This document shows positions 1-8,544 of a stretch of DNA of 64,000 bases, piece after piece. A program made the translations under genes and the position numbers. Source of the DNA: an uncultured Microcaldota archaeon (GTDB lineage: Archaea; Micrarchaeota; Micrarchaeia; Micrarchaeales; Micrarchaeaceae); the NCBI GenBank assembly GCA_903884115.1, contig CAISDH010000033.1, positions 1-64,000 on the forward strand. Direction: 5' to 3'. Below the pieces are notes generated by a model. That model saw only the letters and a program-made list of their open reading frames with translations, was not told the origin of the DNA and did not search any database. The first letter of the stretch is position 1. Each line of letters starts with the position of its first letter.

Positions 1-1481
1 CTCAGTGTGTCTGGATTGAATGTTTCCTTTATGCCAGTTCCCATGGCAGTAACCAATGTGTGCAGTTCTGCATTATTGAATATCTTCTCGTCAGACGCTT
101 TCTCAACATTCAATATCTTGCCCTTCAAAGGCAGTATTGCCTGGAAATGGCGGTCCCTGCCCTGCTTGCTGGATCCCGCTGCGCTCTCACCTTCGACTAT
201 GAACAGCTCTGCCTTCTCAGGATCTGATTCCGTGCAGTCTGAAAGCTTTCCTGGAAGCAGCGCACCCTCAAATGCGCTCTTCTTCCTCACGAGTTCGCGG
301 GCCCTCTTGGCAGACTCCCTTGCTTCTGCGGATGTCATAACCTTTCTTATTATGCCCGATGCATCTGCAGGATTTTCCTCCAGATAGGTGGATAGCGCAG
401 GATACACGACGCTGTCAATGATGCTCTTCACGGATATGTTGCCAAGCTTCTCCTTTGTCTGGCCTTCGAATTCTGCATTCTGCATCAGTATGGACAGCAC
501 GGCAACAAGGCCTTCCCTGGTGTCGTCGCCCTCGATATCAGATACTGGCTTGCCCTGCTTCTTGTTCTTCTGCATGTAGTTAGATATCGCCCTGGTGAGC
601 GCAGTATGGAATCCGATGACGTGCGTTCCGCCTTCCGGAGTCTTTATCCTGTTCACGAATGAGAGGAGCTTCTCGCTGTAGTCATTAACATACTGCATGG
701 CGAGTTCCACCTTTATTGAGTCGCTCTCCTTGCTTATGAATATCTCCTTTGTCAGGGGTTCTTTTGAATCCCTCAGCGCATCGACAAAATCCGCTATGCC
801 GCGCTTTGATGAGAAGATCATCTGGTGCTCGTTCCCGAGCTCGCGCTTGTCAACGTAAGATATTGAGAGCCCCGGGTTCAGGAACGAAAGCTCCTTCAAC
901 CTCTCGGTCAGCTCAAAAGAATCGAAACTTTTTGTTGAGAAAATCTCTGTGTCGGGCTTGAACTTTATAGTAGTTCCATTCTCATTTGCAGGGCAGTTAC
1001 CTATTATCTCGAGCTTCGATATGGGTGCGCCTCTGCTGAACGTCTGCCGGTATACGCTGCCGTTCCTTTTGATGGTGACTTCTGTTTTCTCCGAAAGCGA
1101 ATTGACTACGGTAAGACCAACCCCGTGAAGGCCTCCTGCAACCTTGTACACCTTGTTTTCGAATTTGGCCCCCGTATGTATGCTTGTCATTATCACTTCA
1201 AGAGCGGGCCTTCCGTCTTTTGGCATTATGTCTATGGGTATGCCTCTGCCGTTATCGCTTACCTCTGCAGTATCGACGTCTTCGTCCTTGGCCAGGGTTA
1301 TTGTGATGTTCTTTGCATATCCCGCAAGGCATTCGTCTATGGCGTTGTCCAGCACTTCATACAGTAAGTGAAGGAAACCTTTGCTGCTTGTGGAGCCTAT
1401 GTACATTGCAGGCCTTTTCCTTATTCCCTGCGGCCCGGAAAGAACCATAATGTCCTTCGCAGTGTACTCGTTAGACTCCAT
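1..1481 (-). CDS. gyrB: DNA gyrase subunit B (3' end truncated by window edge)
   Basis: Minus-strand translation gives [67 protein letters not shown] and [36 protein letters not shown], which are GHKL/TOPRIM motifs of GyrB. It is absent from the ORF track because no stop lies in the window. Confidence 0.95.
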   Translation of the reverse strand, partial: [493 protein letters not shown]

Positions 1482-1680
1482 AAAAATCAGGGCCCGGAAT
1501 CGCCTGTATATTATTGAGTTTTTGAACCTTAAATGCCTTTCTATGGATGCGAATTCAGACCAAAAAGGGCTGCTTTTTATGATCTCGGACGCTTTGCTGC
1601 ACATACCAATTTATCCTAAAAATTAAGAGAGCATAAGGCAGACATAAATGCATAAATATCTGGGATGACTGGTATATTTT

Positions 1681-2712
1681 ATGATCAAGGAGGCGAGATT
1701 CTGGAAACCGGCAGGCGGAAACAAAGTGGAATGCATCGCCTGCGCAAGGTTGTGCAAGATACCTGAAGGCTCGCACGGATTCTGCTTCATAAGGCAGAAC
1801 CGGCACGGGAAGCTCTACCTCGCCAACTATGGCCTTCTCGATGCAATGCAGGTGGACCCGATAGAAAAGAAGCCCTTCAATCATTTCATGCCTGGCAGCT
1901 ACGTCTTCGGCATAGGCACCTCATCGTGCAATTTGGATTGTGCTTTCTGCCAGAACCCAGATATGTCAAAGAAACGGGAGATAAATGGAAAGTATGTATC
2001 TCCGAAAAGGGCCGTAGACCTTGCAGTGGAGAACGGCGCAAAGGGCATAGCGTACACATACAACGAACCGACGATTTTCGTAGAGTACGCGCTTGATGTT
2101 GCGAAATTGGCACATAAGAAAGGCCTGTACAACGTGTTTGTCACGAACGGCTACATGACAAAAGAGGTTGTGCAGGCAATGAAGGGCCTTGTGGATGCTG
2201 TTGTTGTTGATTTCAAGGGTAACGGCGAACAGAAGTTTGTTAACAAATTCATAGGCATTGTTTCAAGCGAACCGATAAAGGAGGCACTTCTAGAAATGAA
2301 GAACGTAGGAATGCACATTGAGATCACAGACCTGGTGATACCAGGCATGGGTGCTTCGCTAGATGCTTGTGATGAACTGACACGATGGATTCACGACAAT
2401 CTCGGACCTGACACGCCAATTCAATTCACAAGATTCTACCCTGCCTATAAAATGACAGACTACGCGGAAACGCCGTACGAAACTCTGAAGCACCACTATG
2501 ACATTGCAAAGAAGAACGGCCTTAATTACGTGTACATTGGCAACATGTCAGGCAACCGCTATGAGAATACATACTGTCCAAAATGCGGCGAGCTTGTCAT
2601 AGGAAGATACGGGCTCAATATGACGGAATGGAAATTGGACAAGGACAACCGGTGTCCGTCATGCAAGAACACGATACCCATTGTGGGCAATCCTCCGGAA
2701 AGGCTTGGTTAG
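1681..2712 (+). CDS. amrS: AmmeMemoRadiSam system radical SAM enzyme (AmrS-like)
   Basis: ORF of 343 aa with radical SAM motif CNLDCAFCQN and family features CIACARLCKIPEGSHGFCFIRQN and AYTYNEPTIFVEYALD. Confidence 0.9.
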   Translation: MIKEARFWKPAGGNKVECIACARLCKIPEGSHGFCFIRQNRHGKLYLANYGLLDAMQVDPIEKKPFNHFMPGSYVFGIGTSSCNLDCAFCQNPDMSKKREINGKYVSPKRAVDLAVENGAKGIAYTYNEPTIFVEYALDVAKLAHKKGLYNVFVTNGYMTKEVVQAMKGLVDAVVVDFKGNGEQKFVNKFIGIVSSEPIKEALLEMKNVGMHIEITDLVIPGMGASLDACDELTRWIHDNLGPDTPIQFTRFYPAYKMTDYAETPYETLKHHYDIAKKNGLNYVYIGNMSGNRYENTYCPKCGELVIGRYGLNMTEWKLDKDNRCPSCKNTIPIVGNPPERLG

Positions 2713-2794
2713 ATACGCTCTTGGAAACCTCCAGTCATTCCAAAAAGATATATAGTTTGGTGGACAAGTGGTGTTGATTGAAATGGTGAGGTAG

Positions 2795-4138
2795 ATGGCA
2801 AAAAAAGTAATCATTATCGGAGCAGCAGGACGCGACAGGTCTGAATAGACCCGCGGGTTTCATAACTTCAATATGCTGTTCAGGGATAATGGCGATTACG
2901 AGGTAGTCGCATTCACAGCGGCGCAGATACCGTACATATCTGACCGCATGTATCCTGAAGAGCTTGCAGGTACGCTATATCCTGACGGAATAAAGATATT
3001 CGACGAATCAGAGCTGCCCAAACTCATAAAGAAATTCGACGTTGACGTGTGCGTTCAGGCGTACAGCGACCTTCCCGATGTAGAGGTAATGCACAAGGCG
3101 AGCATAGTAAATGCCAATGGCGCCGATTTCTGGCTTGTCGCACCAGAGCACACGTACCTGAAATCAAGCAAGCCTGTCATAGCAGTGTGTGCTGTCAGGA
3201 CAGGCAGTGGCAAGAGCCAGACTTCAAGATACATAGCAAATATCATACGCGATGCTGGACTAAGGACTGTGGTGATAAGGCATCCAATGCCTTATGGAGT
3301 GCTGAAGGAGCAGAGTGTGGAGAGGTTTTCCACACTAAAGGATTTGGAAAGGTACAAAACAACAATAGAGGAAAGGGAAGAATACGAGCCGCACATAAAG
3401 AACAAGTTTGTGGTGTTCGCCGGTGTTGATTATGCTAAGATACTGGATGCAGCGGAAAAGGAAGCGGATATAGTTCTGTGGGATGGCGGCAACAACGACC
3501 TGCCGTTCGTGAAGCCGGACCTGCTGATTACCGTGGCGGACCCGCTTAGGGCCGGCAACGAGCTTTCGTACTATCCAGGGGAGACGGCAGTCAGGATGGC
3601 GGACGTCCTGCTGATAAACAAGGTAAATTCGGCTACAAAGGAACAGCTGGACGAGCTCATAGGCAATCTGCGTTCGATAAACAGCAGTGCAGATATTTTG
3701 CTTGCTGATTCTGTAGTCACGCCAGACAATCCAGGAATAATAAAAGGGAAGCGTGTGCTCGTGATAGAGGACGGACCCACGATAACGCACGGCGGCATGA
3801 TGACCGGTGCAGGCGATGTTGCTGCTAAAATGTGTGGGGCAAAGGAGATAGTGACTGCGAAGAAGTATGCCGTTGGTGCCATAAAGGATGTGTTTGCGCG
3901 CTACCCAAAACTCAATGTTGAGCTGCCGGCAATGGGATACAGCCCGAAGGAGATACGCGACCTGGAAGCCACTGTGAACAATGCGGACTGTGATGTGGTG
4001 GTGTCAGGTACTCCGATAAACATCAGGCTACTGATAAATGTGAACAAACCGATCGTGCAAGTCAGCTACGAGCTCAAGCCGAAGGGCGATGGGCTCGACG
4101 ACGTCATAGGTAAATTCATCAAGGGCATGAAGAGATGA
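2795..4138 (+). CDS. Cyclic 2,3-diphosphoglycerate synthetase-like GTPase (COG2403-like), interrupted by a putative 21-nt BHB intron at 2837..2857
   Basis: ATG at 2795 gives MAKKVIIIGAAGRD, then RSE-stop-TRG, then FHNFNMLFRDNGDYEVVAFTAAQIP in the same frame as ORF 2873..4138. Removing 21 nt yields GAAGRDFHNFN, a family signature. Downstream VIAVCAVRTGSGKSQTSRYIA is a P-loop-like motif. Confidence 0.88.
2837..2857 (+). other. Putative protein-coding BHB mini-intron (21 nt, aggtctgaatagacccgcggg)
   Basis: BHB: GGA 2828-2830/UUC 2859-2861 outer helix; CGCG 2831-2834/CGCG 2852-2855 central helix; bulges ACA 2835-2837 and GGU 2856-2858; GGUCU 2838-2842/AGACC 2847-2851 inner helix; loop GAAU. Cutting each bulge after its second nucleotide removes exactly 2837..2857. 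Confidence 0.85.
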
Positions 4139-4221
4139 GTTCAGTTCTTCACAGGTTATTAGGGCCATGATGCCGAGGTTGGCACGTCTCAACAAGCCGG
4201 TCTTAGCTTCTTAACTGTATG

Positions 4222-4812
4222 TCACTTGTGATCTATAAGTTTCTTGAACACGTCATCAGATGGTTTTTGCGTTGCATCTTTCTCTATTTTTACCATTTCG
4301 TAGTTCAGCTTGTCTTCCTGTAAAATATGCTCGAGCACGAAGACCCTCTCTGGGGAAAGATTATCTCTCTCCCATTCTCCGATCTCCCAGTTGCGATTTT
4401 TAATCTCTTTGAATGCGGCACTGTGGACACCTTTAGATAGTTCTTCTGCTTGGGGAGTTAGGGCTCTTGGAGGGATGCCTCTGTAATTAGCTGAGTCAAT
4501 AGGCGAATGGTAGATTTGAATTAGGAGAAGGATTGGCGTGTTAGTGTTCTGTATTGCGGCATACTTCATAGCATTGTTAGTGACCCCCTTCTCAGCTATG
4601 TCAAATGAGTTGTTATGATCAACCTGCACTTGCCGCATTATCTCTTCCGGATCCGTTTCGTTTTTAATGGCAGTCACAGCAGATTCTCTTTCTGTATTTT
4701 CGTGTGTTCTAAGTTGCGCCATTATTCTTTCAAATGGAGTTTTTCCCGGCATGATTTTGGCATTATGTTTTTCAGCCATTGTTATCCACTCATGCGTATC
4801 ATCGCAATACAA
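4222..4812 (-). CDS. Hypothetical protein (196 aa)
   Basis: Open reading frame in an otherwise empty interval; no family recognised. Confidence 0.6.
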   Translation of the reverse strand: MYCDDTHEWITMAEKHNAKIMPGKTPFERIMAQLRTHENTERESAVTAIKNETDPEEIMRQVQVDHNNSFDIAEKGVTNNAMKYAAIQNTNTPILLLIQIYHSPIDSANYRGIPPRALTPQAEELSKGVHSAAFKEIKNRNWEIGEWERDNLSPERVFVLEHILQEDKLNYEMVKIEKDATQKPSDDVFKKLIDHK

Positions 4813-4945
4813 ATATAAAAAATGTTTGTACTGGTAAGAGTTTGTGAATGTTGGAGTCCATTACGACCTCGTTTGAATTATAGAAAGGGGATAGCTCGCG
4901 TCTCCACAAAGAATAATAAGCATACGCGTGTCAAGCTAATATGCA

Positions 4946-5054
4946 GGGCCCATGGCTCAGTTCGGTTAGAGCGGCCGGCTCTTAACCGGTAGGTCGGGGG
5001 TTCAAAAAACAAAGCCTAGCCATGCTAGACTTTCTGAAAATCCCCCTGGGCCCG
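4946..5054 (+). tRNA. tRNA-Lys(CUU) with a 34-nt intron in the T-loop (5007..5040, position 59/60)
   Basis: Acceptor GGGCCCA/TGGGCCC, D-arm GCTC..GAGC, anticodon arm GCCGG-CTCTTAA-CCGGT, T-stem GGGGG/CCCCC. The T-loop becomes TTCAAAT only after removing 5007..5040. BHB-like central helix TTCA 5001-5004/TGAA 5035-5038 with bulges AAA and AAT. Confidence 0.88.
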
Positions 5055-5055
5055 C

Positions 5056-5361
5056 TCATTTTAATACTAGGAATTCGGAATACTCTTTGCTGCGCTCTGT
5101 ATTAGGAAATCTCTCGGAATCGCCGTTCACTCTCTCTATGTTGACCACGGATGGCCCGGCAGGAATATCCACATCTATCTCATCTACAAACTGCTCTATC
5201 TGAGAATCCGTGCCTGTTGCCATTATGCTCACGCTGCCGTCATCTTCGTTCTTGACAAACCCCCTTATTCCGTGCCTTACGGCAACAGTGCGCACGAGGT
5301 GCCTGTATCCTACGCCCTGCACGATGCCGTGCACAATCAAGCACACTGTCCAGTCCGCCAT
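5056..5361 (-). CDS. acyP: Acylphosphatase
   Basis: 101 aa; VHGIVQGVGYRHLVRTVAVRHGIRGFVKNEDDGSVSIMATG is the acylphosphatase signature. Confidence 0.93.
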   Translation of the reverse strand: MADWTVCLIVHGIVQGVGYRHLVRTVAVRHGIRGFVKNEDDGSVSIMATGTDSQIEQFVDEIDVDIPAGPSVVNIERVNGDSERFPNTERSKEYSEFLVLK

Positions 5362-5372
5362 GCCTTCACCCT

Positions 5373-6539
5373 CTACGGCTGCATCCAGTCTATCTCGTAG
5401 TACTCGTACTCGCTGCCCTGGAGCTCTATCCTCTTAACGCGGTAGTATGTCACTGCGGTCTCCCTGTCCGCAATCGCAATTATGAGTTCCAGCTTGTGCT
5501 CGCTGGCATCGTTGATTATGGCAGAAAGCTCGTTGCCGCCCAGGTACTCCTCTTCGCTCAGAGACAGCATTGCGAACCTTGGCCTGCCGGTGCTCGGTGT
5601 TTCTATGCCGTTGCCCTTCCGATGGTAAAGCACAAAGTCTATTGCAAGGCGCTTCTTCCGGCTCCTACCTGGTATTGCGAGTATGAAGGTCTTCCTTACC
5701 GAATGCGCAACCCTGATAACTCTGGCCCATTCTGAGATGAGCAGCTTAGCGTCCCTTGGAAATACGTGGATGACGTGCCTGGAATGCACCCAGCTCTCGT
5801 TGTTCTGCATGGGTTGGGCACCGGGGAAGTACACTCTGAAATGAGTGCCGAACTTGAACCCTGTTTTTATGACATAACCACGGCTTCGCCAGTCGCTGTA
5901 TACGTCGTAAAGCTTCTGGAAATCTGCCCTGCGCTTGTTCGCGAGCGCTGCGATGTCCTTGCGGCTGTAGTTTTTCACATGCAGCACGTCGCTGTCGATG
6001 AGGAAGAGGGTTTCGTAGACATCCAGCTTGTTCAGCACGCCGTGATCGTTGGTCTTATATGTCCCGTACTGGCCGAACCAGTGCTCTTCGTAGATCTTCT
6101 TTCCCTGCACCTCGTCGTCTATTATTGTCATCATGTCTGCAGGGAAGAAAACGCCTTCCATTGAGTAGTCCTTGAGCTTCAGCTTTGCCGCGCGGTAACT
6201 CTTTAGTGTCGGAGTACCTCCTTCTGCAGATAGGTTTTCTGGCCTCTTTATTATGAGTCCGCGGTCGCGCCAGTCCTTGTATGTGAAGTAGCGCGCCAGG
6301 AACTTGTTTCCTACGCTGAATTCCTGCGCAATCTCGTTGAAAGAGAGCGGCTTCTCCTCCTTGGCCGATGTGCACGTGGCGTTCCTCACATCCATCAGGT
6401 ATAGACCTTCTTCTGGCGCAAGTACAAGCCTGCCCTCGTACGCGACGCCGAAGCATCCGCTTGCGAGCACGTCTTTAGTGGACTGGTCTGCGGTGTAGAT
6501 GCTCCTTGTTTTCTTGTCGAAAATGAGCAGCAGGGGCAT
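5373..6539 (-). CDS. endA: tRNA-intron (splicing) endonuclease, long three-unit type
   Basis: 388 aa with catalytic-type region GTHFRVYFPG (Tyr), HSRHVIHVFP (His), VAHSVRKTFILAI (Lys). Repeated YxxYxDWRxRG segments and a C-terminal structural unit match the single-chain epsilon2-type architecture described from ARMAN archaea. Confidence 0.88.
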   Translation of the reverse strand: MPLLLIFDKKTRSIYTADQSTKDVLASGCFGVAYEGRLVLAPEEGLYLMDVRNATCTSAKEEKPLSFNEIAQEFSVGNKFLARYFTYKDWRDRGLIIKRPENLSAEGGTPTLKSYRAAKLKLKDYSMEGVFFPADMMTIIDDEVQGKKIYEEHWFGQYGTYKTNDHGVLNKLDVYETLFLIDSDVLHVKNYSRKDIAALANKRRADFQKLYDVYSDWRSRGYVIKTGFKFGTHFRVYFPGAQPMQNNESWVHSRHVIHVFPRDAKLLISEWARVIRVAHSVRKTFILAIPGRSRKKRLAIDFVLYHRKGNGIETPSTGRPRFAMLSLSEEEYLGGNELSAIINDASEHKLELIIAIADRETAVTYYRVKRIELQGSEYEYYEIDWMQP

Positions 6540-6543
6540 TTGA

Positions 6544-7308
6544 TCACTTGTATATGCTGTCCAGGGCCTCCTTCTCTATGTCGGTGAGCTTGACAGGTAT
6601 GATTATTACCGTTGGGCCTTTATTAATGTTCAGCTTCTCAAGGTCGCGGAACTTCACAAGGGCCTTGATTTCGTTCTGTTGTGTAAGCCTGTTCAAGACC
6701 ACCACCTGCATTGCGTCTGTCACGATGCCGGATTTGTACGTGGCTTCTGCTGCCCTGAGTTCCTTTGCGACATCTGGCATCTGCATGGAGCTCTCCGTAG
6801 CAGGGTCGTAATCCAGAAGCACAAGCGAGTGCTCGTTGTTCTGAATGTTCATACGTATGGTCTCGTAGAAAGACACAGGAGTGTAATGCTCGTGCCATTT
6901 CGGTATCGTGCAGACCTTGCCGAACCTGTAGAAGTCAAGGCCACTCTCTCCGATAGCGGCACTTGCGATCGATGCGGCGTGCACTATCCCGACGCTTATG
7001 CCGAGCTTCTTGGCCTCTATGCACAGGATCTTGTGCGTTGTTGCTATGAGCGGATCTCCGCTTATCAGCACCGCCACATCGTCATTCTTTGCGAGTTTGA
7101 GCAGAGTCTTGACATTCTCTTCCATGTCCGACCTTACAAGCTGCTTGATGCTCCTGCCGAACAGGCCTTCCATGAATTTTATGCGGCTGTCGTCAACTGT
7201 ACTGGTATAGCGCTCGACAAACAGCTTGCAGCGGCTGCACACCTCCTGCGCCTTCCGCGTTATGTCGCCGTCCGACAGGCCTATGCCCACTAAGAATAGC
7301 ATATACAC
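6544..7308 (-). CDS. dphB: Diphthine synthase
   Basis: 254 aa; MLFLVGIGLSDGDIT, VLISGDPLIATTHK and GLDFYRFGKVCTIPKW are typical of Dph5/DphB. Confidence 0.93.
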   Translation of the reverse strand: MYMLFLVGIGLSDGDITRKAQEVCSRCKLFVERYTSTVDDSRIKFMEGLFGRSIKQLVRSDMEENVKTLLKLAKNDDVAVLISGDPLIATTHKILCIEAKKLGISVGIVHAASIASAAIGESGLDFYRFGKVCTIPKWHEHYTPVSFYETIRMNIQNNEHSLVLLDYDPATESSMQMPDVAKELRAAEATYKSGIVTDAMQVVVLNRLTQQNEIKALVKFRDLEKLNINKGPTVIIIPVKLTDIEKEALDSIYK

Positions 7309-7375
7309 CGACTTGGGTCGATCTGGATAAGCGCAACGAGCCCTAGGATAGAAAATGCTGTGAGACGCAAGCTAA

Positions 7376-8326
7376 TCAGTCTTTCACGCCGTTTGGAGTT
7401 ATCTTTATCACACATTCGCCTTCAGGCATGTTTGGCGAGTCCACAAGCCTGACTATGCGCTTGTCCTCCTTGCTCTTTCGAAGGTAAAGCCTTGTAGTGG
7501 CGGCATGGGCCAGCACGTTGCCGCCTATGGGTGTGGTTGGATCCCCGAAAAGTATCGCGGGGTTGTCCATGACTTGATTGGTTATGTAAACCGCAAGGTT
7601 GTACTTGTCGGCCAGTATCTGCAGCCTGTGAATCAGCTGGTTCAGCTTCTGCTGCCTCTCTGCGAGCGCACCCCTACCTACGAACTCAGACCTGAATAAT
7701 GAAGTCAGGGAGTCCATTATGATGAGCTTGATGTTCTTCTCCTTGATGAGCTTGTCTGACCGGTCTATCGATAGAATCTGCTGCTCAGTTGTTGTGGCAC
7801 GCACCACCATGATGTTTGCCAGTGCCGCCTCAGAATCCAGGTCGTACGCCTTCGCTATGCTTTCTATGCGCTCCGGCCTGAATGTGCCTTCTGTGTCTAC
7901 GAATAGAACGTTTCCCCCAAGGCCGCCCTTTTCCTTTGGCAGCTGGACTGCGACTGCGAGCTGAAAGCCTATTTGGGACTTGCCGCTTGAAAACTTACCG
8001 TATGTCTCTGTGATTGCGTTGGTCTCTATACCTCCTCCGATAAGCGAATCTAAATCCTTGGAACCTGTGGTTATCTTTCCTATGTCCTTCCTCCTGCTCA
8101 GTATCTGGTCTCCTGTCTCATAAGTGACAGTGGTGGCTTCCTGCGCCGCCTGCACAGCCTTTTTGGCTGCTTCGGGATTTATGCCTGAAAGTTCGCTGAG
8201 TTCGTAAGGAGACATCACTGCAATCTTATCGATGCTGTCGACGCCGCCTGTCCTCAGTTTCTCTGCTGTGGCCTCGCCTATGCCAGGAAGGTCTTCGAGC
8301 TCCTTTACGCCTTTATCCTTAGGCAT
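7376..8326 (-). CDS. radA: DNA repair and recombination protein RadA
   Basis: 316 aa; N-terminal HhH LPGIGEATAEKLR, Walker A ETYGKFSSGKSQ, IIMDSLTSLFRSEFVGRGALAERQQKLN. Confidence 0.97.
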   Translation of the reverse strand: MPKDKGVKELEDLPGIGEATAEKLRTGGVDSIDKIAVMSPYELSELSGINPEAAKKAVQAAQEATTVTYETGDQILSRRKDIGKITTGSKDLDSLIGGGIETNAITETYGKFSSGKSQIGFQLAVAVQLPKEKGGLGGNVLFVDTEGTFRPERIESIAKAYDLDSEAALANIMVVRATTTEQQILSIDRSDKLIKEKNIKLIIMDSLTSLFRSEFVGRGALAERQQKLNQLIHRLQILADKYNLAVYITNQVMDNPAILFGDPTTPIGGNVLAHAATTRLYLRKSKEDKRIVRLVDSPNMPEGECVIKITPNGVKD

Positions 8327-8387
8327 AGAAACACCAGATAGTACTAGCGTAGAATAAGTATATAAGCGTTGTAGAGAAAGAATGTGC

Positions 8388-8505
8388 TAGAGCATGCTAG
8401 TTAAAAAGGAAGAGTGCCAACGTGCTCAAAAGCACGCTGGCAAGGCGACCAGTTCTTCACGACTTTCCTACAGTAGAGAACCCGTAGAAATATAGCTAAT
8501 AGCAA
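8388..8505 (+). ncRNA. Candidate structured ncRNA (possible H/ACA-like)
   Basis: TATA-like gtatataagc at 8358-8367, then a 12-bp hairpin tgccaacgtgct-caaa-agcacgctggca (8415-8442) nested in AGGAAG 8407-8412/TTTCCT 8464-8469, followed immediately by ACA. Strand and ends are approximate; the 5' guide side is very short for a classical H/ACA RNA. Confidence 0.3.
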
Positions 8506-8544
8506 GCTTAAAAACCTTTCTTAGTTTCATAAAAATGGAATTTT

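Noticed and set aside
1-1626. Plus-strand ORFs at 7..1626
   Set aside because: They are antisense to gyrB, whose minus-strand translation has clear motifs, or lie in its short upstream region.
2837-2857. Pyrrolysine insertion or stop-codon readthrough at TAG 2846
   Set aside because: No Pyl genes are seen here, and the inserted RSE-stop-TRG residues interrupt a motif I recognise as continuous in homologs. A full BHB with exact boundaries explains it better. Readthrough is kept as the test alternative.
2795-2880. Sequencing error or pseudogene explanation for the GTPase gene
   Set aside because: A 21-nt in-frame insertion forming a perfect BHB is not a typical assembly or decay error, and the rest of the ORF is intact.
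4139-4221. Possible C/D box sRNA (gccatgatgccgagg)
   Set aside because: Only an imperfect C-box-like ATGATGC and no convincing D box or terminal stem.
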